A DNA stretch of 64,000 nt from Leifsonia sp. AK011 (GCF_013410945.1 NZ_JACCCH010000001.1:186001-250000), one strand, 5' to 3'. Numbered from the stretch's first letter, positions 1 to 9,482 are shown. Translations and numbers: made by a program. The notes: generated by a model from the letters alone, not told the origin.

Positions 1-78
1 CAGCAGCGCCCAGCGCTCACCCACGAGCTCGAGGGCTCGTGCGGCTCCGCCGTACTGTCCGTACTCGCGCGCGGCCAT
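1..78 (-). CDS. HxlR-family transcriptional regulator, N-terminal fragment
   Basis: Only the first 26 codons are inside the window; the gene runs off the left end. The visible residues (Met-Ala-Ala-Arg-Glu-Tyr then ALELVGERWALL) are the typical opening of HxlR winged-helix regulators, whose first recognisable block is a L-x-x-x-G-x-[KR]-W motif. HxlR proteins sense aldehydes, quinones or oxidants, often through a cysteine, but the usual early cysteine position is Gly here (QYGGAARALE). The ATG lies 6 bases after the stop of the VOC gene, so both should be on one transcript from the promoter near 576. Confidence 0.75.
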   Translation of the reverse strand, partial: MAAREYGQYGGAARALELVGERWALL

Positions 79-84
79 GCGACC

Positions 85-516
85 TCAGGACTGGTCGGTC
101 GTTGCGCCGGGGCCCTCGACGGCTGCGGTCGGGTCCATCCAGCCGAACTCGAGGAGGTTGCCGTCGGGGTCGGTGAGCTGGCGCTGGTACATGAAGCCGT
201 AGTCGGACGCGGGGCGCGGCTCGGCACCGCCCGCCGCGAGACCCGCGGCAGCGAGGGCGTCGACCTCGTCGCGGCTGTCGACGAAGATCGCCGTGGCGAC
301 GGAAGGGTTGACGGCCGGGTCGCCGATGGGGAGGTCGGTGAAGGTCTGGAAGAACTCCCGCACGAGGATCATGAAGTAGTTGTGGCCGTCCTCGACGACG
401 ACGCACGCGGCGTTGTGGTCGCTGAACAGCGGGTTGATGGTGAAGCCGAGCGCCGTGTAGAACGCCTTCGCGCGTTCGAGGTCGGTCACGGGCAGGTTGA
501 CGAACATCTGGGCCAT
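85..516 (-). CDS. VOC / glyoxalase-fold protein
   Basis: A 143-residue protein of the vicinal oxygen chelate superfamily (glyoxalase/bleomycin-resistance/dioxygenase fold). It begins MAQMFVNLPVTDLERAKAFY, the usual first beta strand and helix, and ends with the second half-motif LTDPDGNLLEFGWMDP. Members bind a metal between two beta-alpha-beta-beta-beta units, but the substrate here is unknown. I chose the ATG at 516 because GGAGG sits 5 bases upstream; upstream in-frame codons read through the operator and are not protein-like. It forms an operon with the HxlR regulator downstream, which suggests the pair handles a reactive electrophile. Confidence 0.85.
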   Translation of the reverse strand: MAQMFVNLPVTDLERAKAFYTALGFTINPLFSDHNAACVVVEDGHNYFMILVREFFQTFTDLPIGDPAVNPSVATAIFVDSRDEVDALAAAGLAAGGAEPRPASDYGFMYQRQLTDPDGNLLEFGWMDPTAAVEGPGATTDQS

Positions 517-553
517 GGGAGCCTCCGGGGGATGTGGTGTTTGAGTGGACTCA

Positions 554-572
554 CACTTGCAAAAAACAAGTG
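554..572. promoter_or_regulatory. Palindromic operator inside the VOC/HxlR promoter
   Basis: CACTTG-N7-CAAGTG is a perfect 6-base inverted repeat, flanked by weaker outer arms GACT/AGTC. On the minus strand a TTGACT -35 (576-581) is followed 17 bases later by AAGTGT, so the palindrome covers the space between -35 and -10, as expected of a repressor site. The HxlR regulator encoded downstream is the obvious ligand; this is inference. Confidence 0.55.
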
Positions 573-577
573 CGAAG

Positions 578-1300
578 TCAAGGTTTCGCGTCGGGCTCCG
601 CCCCTGATGCGTGGCGCCCATGTCTGCGCCCCAGATGGCCGTCACGAATCTCAAGGATGCGGTCCGCGTGCGCGGCCATCTTCGGATCGTGGGTCGAGAC
701 CAGCGCGGCGACCCCGCGCTCGTGCACGAGCGACGAGATGAGCGACATCATCGCCTCGGCGTTGAGGCTGTCGAGCTGGCCGGTCGGCTCGTCGGCGATG
801 ATGAGCCTCGGGTTGTTCGCGAGGGCGCGAGCGATACCCAGGCGTTGCTGCTGGCCCCCGGAGAGCTCACTCGGCCGTTGCTCGGAATGGTCGGCGAGAC
901 CGACCACGGTCAGCAGTTCGGCCACGCGTTCGGCACGTTCCAGCGCTGGCACTCCGATCAGCCGCATCGGAAGCTCGACGTTCTCTGCTGCCGACAGCGC
1001 AGAGAGCAGCGCAAAGGTCTGGAAGATGTAGCCGATCTCGCGTCGACGCATGTCGACAAGATCACTCTCGCTCGCGCCGGTGACCTGCCGGTCGCCGAGC
1101 CACACCACGCCCGCGGTGGGGGCATCGAGTCCGCCGAGGAGGTTGAGGAGTGTCGTCTTGCCCGAACCGGAGGGCCCTCGCAGCGCGACGAGCTCTCCGG
1201 CTCGCACCTCGAGGTGAGCGTCGACCAGGGCGTGCACCTCGGTCGCCCCATTTCCGTACGTACGGGTGAGGCCCTCGCCGCGCAGGACTGTGTCGGTCAT
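578..1300 (-). CDS. ABC transporter ATP-binding protein (LolD/MacB type)
   Basis: A 240-residue ATPase with Walker A GPSGSGKTT near residue 40, signature LSGGQQQR, Walker B LIIADEPTGQLD and the H-loop STHD. The DEPTGQLD form is typical of the LolD/FtsE/MacB group that drives FtsX-type permeases by mechanotransmission and does not move solute through a channel. It is the last gene of a four-gene operon and its ATG overlaps the preceding stop by four bases (ATGA), so it is translationally coupled to the second ATPase. The exported substrate (lipid, peptide or lipoprotein) cannot be told from sequence. Confidence 0.9.
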   Translation of the reverse strand: MTDTVLRGEGLTRTYGNGATEVHALVDAHLEVRAGELVALRGPSGSGKTTLLNLLGGLDAPTAGVVWLGDRQVTGASESDLVDMRRREIGYIFQTFALLSALSAAENVELPMRLIGVPALERAERVAELLTVVGLADHSEQRPSELSGGQQQRLGIARALANNPRLIIADEPTGQLDSLNAEAMMSLISSLVHERGVAALVSTHDPKMAAHADRILEIRDGHLGRRHGRHASGAEPDAKP

Positions 1301-2181
1301 CGGTCCGCCTCCTTCGACCGGTCGGTCGGATGCACCTGCGCATGATCTTCCGCGAGTTCCACCCGCACGAGCCCGCTCAGCCCGAGGCTCCGCACGTACT
1401 CCTGGGGCAGCTGGAGCCGACCGACACGATCGAGCACCACGAACTCCTGCGAGCGATGCCGTTCCTCCCCGAACTCGTCGGTCTCGGTGCTCCTGTGCAC
1501 CTCTGTCGAGAGCCGGCCGTCACGGATCTGCACCGTGCGCCGCACCTTCGACGACACCTCCTCGTCGTGCGTCACGATGAGGACCGTCACCCCCAGCTCG
1601 CGGTTGACGGCGCCGAGGGCGTCGAACACGAGCTGGGAGTTGATGTCGTCGAGCTCTCCCGTGGGCTCGTCCGCGAACAGTACCTCGGGCTCGTTGGCGA
1701 GCGCGACCGCGATCGCCACGCGCTGCTGTTGGCCGCCGGAGAGCTGGGCAGGCCGTCGACCGGCGAAGTCGCCCATGTCGAGCAGCTCCACGAGGTGCTC
1801 GACACGCTCGGCACGCTTCGCCCGAGGCATCCCGGCCAGCGCGAGCGGCATCGCGGTGTTCTGACGTGCCGTGTAATACGGCAGGAGGTTACGCGAGGTC
1901 TGCTGCCAGACGAACCCCACGGTGTCGCGTCGGTAGCGCGTGCGCTGCGCGGCAGACATCGCGAGGAGGTCGTGGCCCGCGACGGTGGCCCTGCCCGCCG
2001 TCGGCACCTCGAGTCCGGTGAGAATGGCGAGCAGGGTGGACTTGCCGGAGCCGGAAGCCCCGACGATGGCGGTGAGTTCGCCGCGCTCCACGCGGAGCGT
2101 GAGTCCCTGCAGCGCCTGCACCTCGACCCCCTCCGCGGAGAAGATCTTGACCAGGTCGGAGCATTCGATCTGGAGGGTCAT
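1297..2181 (-). CDS. ABC transporter ATP-binding protein with C-terminal AbrB-like extension
   Basis: A 294-residue protein. Residues 1-225 form a MacB/LolD-type ATPase (Walker A GASGSGKST at 41-49, LSGGQQQR near 148, FADEPTGELD near 169, THDEE). After it comes an acidic linker and then residues 244-283, which read like one SpoVT/AbrB swapped-hairpin unit: a VVLDRVGRLQLPQEYVRSLGL core in which D-x-x-G-R-x-x-[IL]-P-x-x-x-x-x-x-L-G is the family pattern. Such an appendage is not part of the usual exporter ATPase and could dimerise or bind DNA or protein. The ATG at 2181 overlaps the permease stop (ATGA); an in-frame extension to 2439 would run inside the permease gene and was rejected. Confidence 0.88.
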   Translation of the reverse strand: MTLQIECSDLVKIFSAEGVEVQALQGLTLRVERGELTAIVGASGSGKSTLLAILTGLEVPTAGRATVAGHDLLAMSAAQRTRYRRDTVGFVWQQTSRNLLPYYTARQNTAMPLALAGMPRAKRAERVEHLVELLDMGDFAGRRPAQLSGGQQQRVAIAVALANEPEVLFADEPTGELDDINSQLVFDALGAVNRELGVTVLIVTHDEEVSSKVRRTVQIRDGRLSTEVHRSTETDEFGEERHRSQEFVVLDRVGRLQLPQEYVRSLGLSGLVRVELAEDHAQVHPTDRSKEADR

Positions 2182-4862
2182 GACTCTCCCATCTTGAGGG
2201 TGGATGCGGGCGCGAAACGCCGCCCGAGTGCTGTGGTGACGAGCACGGCGACCAGCACCGTGATGGCGTAGATGCCGACCGCGAGCGCGATCCAACCGGG
2301 ATCGAGCGATGGCACGGGCAGCGACGTGCCGCCCAGGAACGCGCGAAGGTCGAGCACGCTGGTCACGAGATACGGCAGCCCCAGCCCGAGCGTCGTGCCG
2401 ACGAGAACGGACGCGATCGCGACCGGGCCGAACTCCCACGCGACGAGTGCGCGTACCTGGCGGGGACTCATGCCGATGATCCGCAGCACCCCGACGACGC
2501 GATTGCGGGATGCAGCGGATGCAGCGGCCGCGAGTGCGACGACCAGCACCGTGAGCAGCAGTGTCGACCCGGCGACGAGGACGAGCGAGCCCTGGAGTGC
2601 TGCCGTGATGGGTGCCTCGCGACGGTGCTCGAGTTCTGAGCGCACGTCCTGGATGCGGGCCGAGCCCACGAACTGCTCCGGCTGGGCGCTGATGACTGCG
2701 GCTTCGACGGCGTCGACCACTGTGGTGTCATCGATGTCGTCGAGGTCGACCAGCACGCGGCTGGGCACCTGCGCCTCGAGCCCGAGGTCGTCCGCGGCAC
2801 CGTCGTCGATCACCAGCCAACTGTCACCGAGGCCCGGAAGAGCCGAGTTCGGCACGACCCCGACCTGCTGGACATCGATGTCCTCCAGTCGAAGGCCCGA
2901 GCCCTTGATCCGCTCCGCGAGGCCCTCGGAGACGATCACGGGATACTCGCCACCCGTGTCGCCGGAGACGAGTGACGGGAGGTCGGGGCGCACGATCGCG
3001 AGCTGGGCTGGGTCTGTCAGGACGGCGCTGACGCGAATCTCCCCCGCCTCATCGTTGAGCGTGAGATTGGCCCGGTACGTGAGCGGGGCAGCCGCACCGA
3101 CACCCGGAATGTCTCGGATCTCGTCGAGGAGCGTGGAGGGAAGGTCGTGAGCGGTGACCTGCAGGTCGGCACCGACAGATTCGGTGGCGGCACGCTGCAT
3201 TCCGACGGCGATGGTGCTCACCATGATCGTGGAGAAGACGACGATCGCCACTCCGACCACGAGCGCGAGCGTGGCAATCGCACCGATCGCCGGCTCACGC
3301 ACCGCCCGCGCCGACCCGACCTCGGCGACGGGAGCCGTCCTCCCCCGTACGAGGGCGCGCACCGCGCGCAGCGGCAGTGGGAACAGGCGCAACGCGAGCA
3401 GGCCGACCGTCGCGGCGAGCAGCACGGGCATCGCGACGAGCAGCGGATCGACACCGACGGCATCGGAGGATGCCACGAGCCCCCGTTGCTGCAGGAGAAC
3501 GAGCGCGACGACGGCGGCGCCCGCGATGGCGGCCTCGATCACCCAGCGCAGGCTCGATCGCGAGCGCACCGAGATGTCCTGTCGCGCCTCACGGAGCGAC
3601 CCCGGCGAGACGAGGATGGCCGCGAGAGCGATGGGCACGATCGCGAGAATGACCGGGGCGAGCCATCCCGCTGGTCCTACTCGCTGTTGCACGAGCAGGG
3701 CGGCCGCGATGATCGCGAGGGCAGAACCGGGAAGCGCGAGCAGGGAGGACTCGATGAGCATGACCGCTCGCAGCTGTCCGAGGGTCGCGCCGCGCGCCGA
3801 CGCCAGGCCGAGCGCGGCCCTGCGCCTGCGGATGAGCGCCTGGATGCTCAACGCGTAGGTCGCGAGGAGCACACCGAGCAGACCGGAGGCCGCCAGTGCG
3901 ATGAGTGAGGAGGTCGCCGAGACGGATGCCACGGTGCTCTCGATCACGTCGGTGAACGCCGTGCCGAGACTGAGTGAGCCGAAGTCGGGCAGTGCCACGG
4001 GCGTGGCCGTCACGTTGCGGATCTGGGTGGCGAGCGTGTCGGCGTCCGAGTAGGAGTAGGCGTTCGGGTCGATCGGAATCCACGCCGCGAGCGTTCCGAG
4101 GATGAAGGGTTCCTGCAGCGCGAGCACCGTCTCCGGATCGACGAAGACGGTCGTCTGGATTCTCGGCGGTTTGCCGGTCTCCCGGACGATCGCCGGGCGT
4201 TCGAGGTCGAAGGCGTGCGCCCAGTAGGTGTCGTCGGGATCCGTGAGGTCGTAGATGCCGGCGATGCGGAGTGGACCGGCAGGGTACTCGAGGATGTCGC
4301 CGACCGTGACATCCATCGCGGCGGCCGTGCGTTTCGACATCGCGATCTCGATGGGGTTCTCGGCGCCCGTCGGGTTCTCCTCCGGGACCCACGGGCGGGG
4401 GGCGGCGCCATCGATATAGGTGATGCGGTCGGCCCAGGTGAGGTCGATCGCCAGGCGCACGGTGAGATCGAGGTTGGCCACCCCCCGCACGACACCCGCG
4501 CCGCTCGAACTCTTGAGGATCCAGACCGGTGTGCCGGCGCCGTCGGCCAACGGTTCCGGCAGCTTCGACGGGAAGCCCATGATGGCCTTGTCGGTGCGGC
4601 CGAGCACACTCTCCACCGTGGGTTCTCCGCTGTGCGGCGGGGGGAACCCCATGCGACCCTCGCCCCGAAGATCGAGTTGCACGGCGGGTTGCTCCGCGAG
4701 CTCGTAGCGCAGCTCCGCCGTGGCCACCTCGGCGAAGGCGCGCGGAACGAGCGCGACCACAAACACCGTGAGGGTGACCAGCAGCGCGACGAGCACCGAC
4801 GTACGGATGCCCGCCCGCAGGTGATCGGCGAGCAGACGGGTGGTGGAGGTCAGCGTGCTCAC
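2178..4862 (-). CDS. FtsX-like ABC transporter permease
   Basis: An 894-residue membrane protein. It has an N-terminal membrane segment (residues about 20-45), a large extracytoplasmic domain, a cluster of membrane segments in the middle, a second extracytoplasmic domain and a C-terminal FtsX block of three helices including VLRIIGMSPRQVRALVAWE, the coupling-helix region of this family. This is the duplicated MacB/YtrF-like layout in which the two permease chains pair with the ATPases encoded immediately downstream. It shares ATGA overlaps at both ends with its neighbours, so all four genes form one transcript. Substrate unknown. Confidence 0.88.
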   Translation of the reverse strand: MSTLTSTTRLLADHLRAGIRTSVLVALLVTLTVFVVALVPRAFAEVATAELRYELAEQPAVQLDLRGEGRMGFPPPHSGEPTVESVLGRTDKAIMGFPSKLPEPLADGAGTPVWILKSSSGAGVVRGVANLDLTVRLAIDLTWADRITYIDGAAPRPWVPEENPTGAENPIEIAMSKRTAAAMDVTVGDILEYPAGPLRIAGIYDLTDPDDTYWAHAFDLERPAIVRETGKPPRIQTTVFVDPETVLALQEPFILGTLAAWIPIDPNAYSYSDADTLATQIRNVTATPVALPDFGSLSLGTAFTDVIESTVASVSATSSLIALAASGLLGVLLATYALSIQALIRRRRAALGLASARGATLGQLRAVMLIESSLLALPGSALAIIAAALLVQQRVGPAGWLAPVILAIVPIALAAILVSPGSLREARQDISVRSRSSLRWVIEAAIAGAAVVALVLLQQRGLVASSDAVGVDPLLVAMPVLLAATVGLLALRLFPLPLRAVRALVRGRTAPVAEVGSARAVREPAIGAIATLALVVGVAIVVFSTIMVSTIAVGMQRAATESVGADLQVTAHDLPSTLLDEIRDIPGVGAAAPLTYRANLTLNDEAGEIRVSAVLTDPAQLAIVRPDLPSLVSGDTGGEYPVIVSEGLAERIKGSGLRLEDIDVQQVGVVPNSALPGLGDSWLVIDDGAADDLGLEAQVPSRVLVDLDDIDDTTVVDAVEAAVISAQPEQFVGSARIQDVRSELEHRREAPITAALQGSLVLVAGSTLLLTVLVVALAAAASAASRNRVVGVLRIIGMSPRQVRALVAWEFGPVAIASVLVGTTLGLGLPYLVTSVLDLRAFLGGTSLPVPSLDPGWIALAVGIYAITVLVAVLVTTALGRRFAPASTLKMGES

Positions 4863-7800
4863 TCGCGCCCCTCACTCGGAAGGGACGAGGCGGCGAGCGC
4901 GCGCACCCGGCGGGCGAGCGCGGCCACGATGAGCGTCACACCGATCGCAAGACCTCCGAGCATGAGGCCGAGGCCGAGCCAGTCCACGGAGAGGTCGGTC
5001 CCGAGCGCGAGGAAGGCGCGATCGACGGCCGCCCGCGCGAGCTCCGGGACGGTCAGCACCGAGACGAGCACTCCCGCGAGAAGACCAGTGATCGCCGCGA
5101 CCGCCACCACGAGCCCGAGCTCCCGCACGATGGTCGTGGCCTGTTCGCGTGCTGTCAGCCCGATCGCCCGGAGTGACGCGATATCGCTGCGCCCCCAGCG
5201 AATGCGCGAACTCGAGGCCGAGCCCACGGCGACGAGCGCGATCAGCAGGCAGCAGAGCGCCGCAACCCACAACGCGACCGACGCCGCACCGAGCACCTGC
5301 CGACCCACCGGATCGTCGCTCGAGATGATGCGGACCCCGGTGGGGAGCAGCGGGCGGAGCGTGTCGACCGAGGGCGCCGCTCCATCGCCCTTCACCCAGG
5401 CACCCGACAGCGCAAACGCCTCGGAGTTCGCCCGCTGGTGGAAGTGGTTGATCACGGTGAGATCCATGAGCACCGAGGACTCTGAGTTCGTTCCGGGGAT
5501 GGCGGGCACGATCGCGGTGACGACGGAGTTCACGGGCTCCACGACGTCGCGCAGGCTGTAGACGACCAGGTCGCCCACCTCCAGCTCGAGAAGCTCTGCG
5601 ATGTGCTCGGTCACCACCACGCCCGGTTGGATGGTGTCGACGGCGGTCCCGTCGAGGGTCGCCGTCATACGCACGAAGGGCAGAGCGGATGTCAGCACGA
5701 AACCGTCGCCCGCACCGCTCACGCGCGGCGGCTCGAACTGGCCGCGGAGGCTGTCGGCCATCCAGAACTGGTCGAGCTCCAAGGACTGCGCGCTCCCACC
5801 GACCTCGGCGTCCAGGCCGACCAGGCGGAACGCCGGGGCGGTCGCGTCGACTGGCTGGTCGGTGAGCTCGAGGTCGAAGGAGACGAGGGTTCCGGGCGTC
5901 GACCGCGGCACCGCGGTGAGGTCGGCCGTGTACGAGAACACCCCGTCGGCCTCGGCGATCGGTGCGGCGAAGCTGACCTCGCGGAGCCTCCCCAGCGAAT
6001 CGGCGATCCACGCGCTCAGCCGCGGCGGTTCGACGAAACCCGATTCGGCGGCGCGCAGGGTGAGCGCGGTGGCCCCCTCAGGCACCGACGGCCCTGGCTG
6101 CTCGGCGGCGATCGCCGACGCGAGCTCCTCCGTGTTCACAGCGCCGCCCGCGGAGCTGGCCAGCCGTCGCACTGCATCCGGGGTCGCGGAAAGGACGGTC
6201 CCACCGATCGTGCCGATGGAGAGCACCTGCTCGTCGAGAGGTGCGAGCAGGGCGATGCCGTCAGCGGATGCCACGGCATCCATCTCGTCCGCGGTGAGCG
6301 GGTCGAACGGCGACGACACCCGGAGCTCGGAGCCCGCGTGGAGGGCTGCCGTGGTGTCGAACAGGTTCGTCCAGGTGGACGAGAAGGTCGCACCGATCGT
6401 GGCGGACCCGACGGCGAGCGCAACGATCACGAGAGGCGCCGTGACGCGACCGGTGCGCTGGGCGAGCGTGCGGGCGGAGAGATGGGCAGGCACGCCAGCG
6501 TCGCGCGTGCCGCGCGCGTAGAGCGAGACCACGGCCGGGAATGCTGCAAGGGAGGCGAGCACGACGGCGACGAGCGCCAGGGCGGGGGCCGCCACGGCGA
6601 TCGGGTCGATGCTCGTGCTGCCCTCCGCGTTGGCGGTGAGCGGGGAGCCGTACAGGCGCAACTGCCACACCGAGACCGCGGCCGCGAGCGTGATCAGGAT
6701 CACGAGGCCCGGAACGGCCACCCGCCGGACTCGCCGCTCCCCACGCCCGCCCCTGGTCGCGGTCGTCACGCTCAGCACCGAGCGGTACGAGGTGACGGCC
6801 GCGAAGACGATCGCCGCGAGGACGACCACGGCCGGCACGATGATCGCCGTCGTGCGCACCGCGAGGAGCTGGCTGAGGCTCGAGGTGAGCGCGAGCCAGA
6901 GGGTGACGGCGGCGATGCCCAGGCTCGCCCCGATAAGCGTGACGACGGCCACCTCGACCGTGGTGCGCCGGGCGAGAGCCAGTGGGGATTGGCCGCGCGA
7001 CCAGAACAGTCGAGTCTCGTCCTCGCGGGAGGCGACGAGCAGCTGCACGAGTTGGGAGAGGACGACCACGGCGCTCCCCGCCACGAGAACGGCGGCGACG
7101 GGTTCGATCGCCCGGAGTCCCGCGATGCGCCCGCCGAAATCGTCGAGCGTTCTCGCCAGGCGACCCTGCGCCACGAGCGAGTCGGACTCCGGCACCTCCC
7201 CGCGCCACTCCTGCGGCACGCCGGCCCATGCGGCCGTGACCTCCGCGCGATTCGTCGTCGTGAATTCGTCGAACGAGCGCGGCACCATCGTCCAGATCGC
7301 GGCGGGGGCGGAGTCGATCCGTGACCATGCCTCCTCGGTGATCACGAAGGGGCCGAGCGAGGGGATGCCCGCGGTCGGCGCCGTCCCTCCCGTGACCACC
7401 GTCTCGTCCCCGTACCACCGCGGGTCGAGCCCGTCGCGGGCAACCCACGTGCCCGAGACCCGGAAGGGGATGTCGCCGAGCAGCACCTCGTCTCCAACCC
7501 GCAGACCGATGTCGGCGGCCGCGCTCTGCTGCACCGCGACCTCGTTCGGTCCCTCTGCGGGTCGGCCCGCGCTGAAGTCGGCTCGGGAGTCGAGGTCACT
7601 GATCGTGGCGATGGTGGCGGATCCGCTCCGCGTGGCATCGGCTTCGCCCGTCGTGGTCTCGTACCGCCCGTTCGCCTCGAGCGACCTCGTGACGTCGAAG
7701 GTCACCCCGGTGCCGTCGAAGGTTCGCTCGACCGCGGCCCGCACCGCGGCATCCTGTTCCCCTGCGGTGGGCGCGTCGGGCCCCTCCTCGTCGTCGGCAG

Positions 7801-7990
7801 GGGCGAGGTCGAGGATGGCTCGGAGGGCGAGGTCCGCGCCGGCCCGGCTTGCGAGCTCCGACCGGAGACCCTTCGTTGCCTGCTGGTCGAGATAGACGGT
7901 CGTGGCGATCGAGAATCCGCACAGGAGCACCACGACGACGAGGATCGCCGCCAGTGTGGGAGCGCTCCCACGCAGCCTCGATAATGACAC
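4859..7990 (-). CDS. FtsX-like ABC transporter permease, first gene of exporter operon
   Basis: About 1043 residues, with an N-terminal anchor (LAAILVVVVLLCGFSIATTVYL), a large extracytoplasmic domain, central helices and a C-terminal FtsX block (SDIASLRAIGLTAREQATTIVRELG, then three helices). It is a paralogue-like partner of the 894-residue permease. A GTG at 7990 is preferred over the TTG two codons upstream because AGTGGGGA then lies 7 bases before it; the TTG leaves only one base. It opens a four-gene operon (permease, permease, ATPase, ATPase). No regulator is attached, and the divergent neighbour starts at 8122. Confidence 0.87.
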   Translation of the reverse strand: MSLSRLRGSAPTLAAILVVVVLLCGFSIATTVYLDQQATKGLRSELASRAGADLALRAILDLAPADDEEGPDAPTAGEQDAAVRAAVERTFDGTGVTFDVTRSLEANGRYETTTGEADATRSGSATIATISDLDSRADFSAGRPAEGPNEVAVQQSAAADIGLRVGDEVLLGDIPFRVSGTWVARDGLDPRWYGDETVVTGGTAPTAGIPSLGPFVITEEAWSRIDSAPAAIWTMVPRSFDEFTTTNRAEVTAAWAGVPQEWRGEVPESDSLVAQGRLARTLDDFGGRIAGLRAIEPVAAVLVAGSAVVVLSQLVQLLVASREDETRLFWSRGQSPLALARRTTVEVAVVTLIGASLGIAAVTLWLALTSSLSQLLAVRTTAIIVPAVVVLAAIVFAAVTSYRSVLSVTTATRGGRGERRVRRVAVPGLVILITLAAAVSVWQLRLYGSPLTANAEGSTSIDPIAVAAPALALVAVVLASLAAFPAVVSLYARGTRDAGVPAHLSARTLAQRTGRVTAPLVIVALAVGSATIGATFSSTWTNLFDTTAALHAGSELRVSSPFDPLTADEMDAVASADGIALLAPLDEQVLSIGTIGGTVLSATPDAVRRLASSAGGAVNTEELASAIAAEQPGPSVPEGATALTLRAAESGFVEPPRLSAWIADSLGRLREVSFAAPIAEADGVFSYTADLTAVPRSTPGTLVSFDLELTDQPVDATAPAFRLVGLDAEVGGSAQSLELDQFWMADSLRGQFEPPRVSGAGDGFVLTSALPFVRMTATLDGTAVDTIQPGVVVTEHIAELLELEVGDLVVYSLRDVVEPVNSVVTAIVPAIPGTNSESSVLMDLTVINHFHQRANSEAFALSGAWVKGDGAAPSVDTLRPLLPTGVRIISSDDPVGRQVLGAASVALWVAALCCLLIALVAVGSASSSRIRWGRSDIASLRAIGLTAREQATTIVRELGLVVAVAAITGLLAGVLVSVLTVPELARAAVDRAFLALGTDLSVDWLGLGLMLGGLAIGVTLIVAALARRVRALAASSLPSEGRE

Positions 7991-8109
7991 CAGCAAATCC
8001 CCACTGTGTGGCGCCCGCGTCGTTACTGGGCTTCGATCGAGTCTAGGAGCACACCTGAACTCACGCGACCGCTTGCGCCGGCGCCGCGACTGTGATCGCC
8101 AACGCCACC

Positions 8110-8115
8110 TATCGT
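8110..8115 (+). promoter_or_regulatory. -10 element of a leaderless gene (TATCGT)
   Basis: TATCGT is followed by exactly six bases and then the ATG at 8122, which places the expected transcription start on or next to the A of the start codon. The same sequence and spacing occur before the genes at 24111 and 26637. Confidence 0.6.
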
Positions 8116-8121
8116 TGGAGG

Positions 8122-8487
8122 ATGATCACGAGGCGTGAGGCCGCGCTGCGCCTCGACATCCCGCTCGAGATGGCGAACCGTCACGGCATCCCGACCAAGC
8201 TCACGGAGGCCGAGTTCGCCGAGCTCGATGCCAACCCCCCAGCGTGGCTCGCGCAGTCCAGGGCGAACCGCAAGGCCGGCGCTCGCCCCGTCTGGGTGCA
8301 GCTCACGTGCGACGTCTGCGGCTACACCGAGGCGGCGCGACCCAAGAAGTGGTGGCCCGCGTACACCTATCTCACCTGCGACTTCCACGAGCTCGGGTCA
8401 GTACCCGAGCCCGTGGAAGGGATGTATCGCTCCGAGGTCGACGGAATCGGCTCGCGCTTCGTGGCTATCGTCGACGAGAAGCCGTAG
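8122..8487 (+). CDS. Small conserved protein with C2-CH zinc-ribbon-like motif
   Basis: A 121-residue protein I cannot name with certainty. The N-terminal half (REAALRLDIPLE, then LTEAEFAELDANPPAWL) loosely resembles actinobacterial DUF5997 proteins. The C-terminal half has CDVC and, about 30 residues on, CDFH, a spacing suited to one zinc. The ATG at 8122 is chosen because a TATCGT -10 lies six bases upstream; an earlier in-frame start at 8092 would lie ahead of that promoter. It is convergent with the AraC-type regulator. No function can be assigned. Confidence 0.7.
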   Translation: MITRREAALRLDIPLEMANRHGIPTKLTEAEFAELDANPPAWLAQSRANRKAGARPVWVQLTCDVCGYTEAARPKKWWPAYTYLTCDFHELGSVPEPVEGMYRSEVDGIGSRFVAIVDEKP

Positions 8488-8495
8488 GGACTACG

Positions 8496-9362
8496 TCACG
8501 CGCGCTCGACGGGGAGCCACAACTCCGTCGTGGCGGTGCTGAAATCGTCGGCGCGCTCGAGCACCGACACGATCGAGGGGCCGGGCCGCAACCGCCAGGG
8601 ATTGGACGGGAACCACTCGGTCGCCGTCGCCGCCCACGTCTCCTGGAGTGCCGCCGGGTAGGGCCCCTCGGTGAGGAACACCGCCCACGATCCCGACTCG
8701 ACATCGATGACGTCGAGGTCCGGGGCAACCTGTGCCCCCGCATCGACCGCGACGCCGTGGAGGTACGTCAGCTCACTCCCCTCCACGTAGTCGGTATCCA
8801 CCTCGGCGCTCACCTGCAGAAGCCCGCTGGGCTCCGAGGTGCCGAGCGACTTGAGTCGGGCGTGCTCCGTCGGCGGCAAGCCGGCGATGAACTCCTGGAT
8901 GGCCGGGTTGGGCCCGCTATGGACGAGCGGCACCCGAGTGCTGTGCCCGATCAGCCGGAAGGCCGGGCGCTCCGCGATGCGTGTCTTCATGATGGTGTTC
9001 CCTTCTACGGTCAGGCGGAACCTCAGGTGAGGTTGCGCGCGGAAGGGGCCACCGTGGCGGCGAGCGTCGCCGGGGCTGATGCCGTGCACAGCCCTGAACG
9101 CCCGTCCGAATGCCTCCGTCGAGGAGTAACCGAAGCGCACCGCGATGTCCAACAGGTCGTCGTCACCGAGGAGGTCAGCGGCGGCGACCGTCATGCGGCG
9201 TCGTCGGATGTACTCGGACAGTGGCATCCCGGCCAACGATGAGAACATCCGGCGAACGTGGTACTCGGTCGTGCCGAGCTCGCTCGCGAGGCTCGCGAGA
9301 TCGATCTCCGCGTCGAGGTGCTCCTCGACAGCGTCGACCACCCGGTTCAGTGTGGCTATCAC
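8496..9362 (-). CDS. AraC-family regulator with GyrI-like ligand-binding domain
   Basis: A 288-residue protein. Residues 1-105 hold two helix-turn-helix units of the AraC/XylS type (LASLASELGTTEYHVRRMF, then DIAVRFGYSSTEAFGRAFRAVHGISP). Residues about 125-288 form a GyrI-like/effector-binding domain, as in Rob, SoxS-like and BmrR-related drug sensors. The start is a GTG with AAGGGGA upstream. It would bind small hydrophobic or cationic molecules and activate defence or efflux genes; its targets are not evident nearby. Confidence 0.88.
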   Translation of the reverse strand: MIATLNRVVDAVEEHLDAEIDLASLASELGTTEYHVRRMFSSLAGMPLSEYIRRRRMTVAAADLLGDDDLLDIAVRFGYSSTEAFGRAFRAVHGISPGDARRHGGPFRAQPHLRFRLTVEGNTIMKTRIAERPAFRLIGHSTRVPLVHSGPNPAIQEFIAGLPPTEHARLKSLGTSEPSGLLQVSAEVDTDYVEGSELTYLHGVAVDAGAQVAPDLDVIDVESGSWAVFLTEGPYPAALQETWAATATEWFPSNPWRLRPGPSIVSVLERADDFSTATTELWLPVERA

Positions 9363-9482
9363 GGTGTCCCCTTTCCGCAGTCAACAGTGCCGTCTGCGCT
9401 GGATCTCCACCCGACTATCGCGGTTCGATTCGATCGTCGCATGTGCCCCGCGCAGGCCTCCATTCGCGGCGCCACTGGGGTC

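Noticed and set aside
4215-5561. Long open frames opposite the FtsX permease genes
   Set aside because: They lie antisense to well-supported genes, are Arg/Pro/Gly-rich as expected from high-GC third-position bias, and have no recognisable motif or ribosome site.
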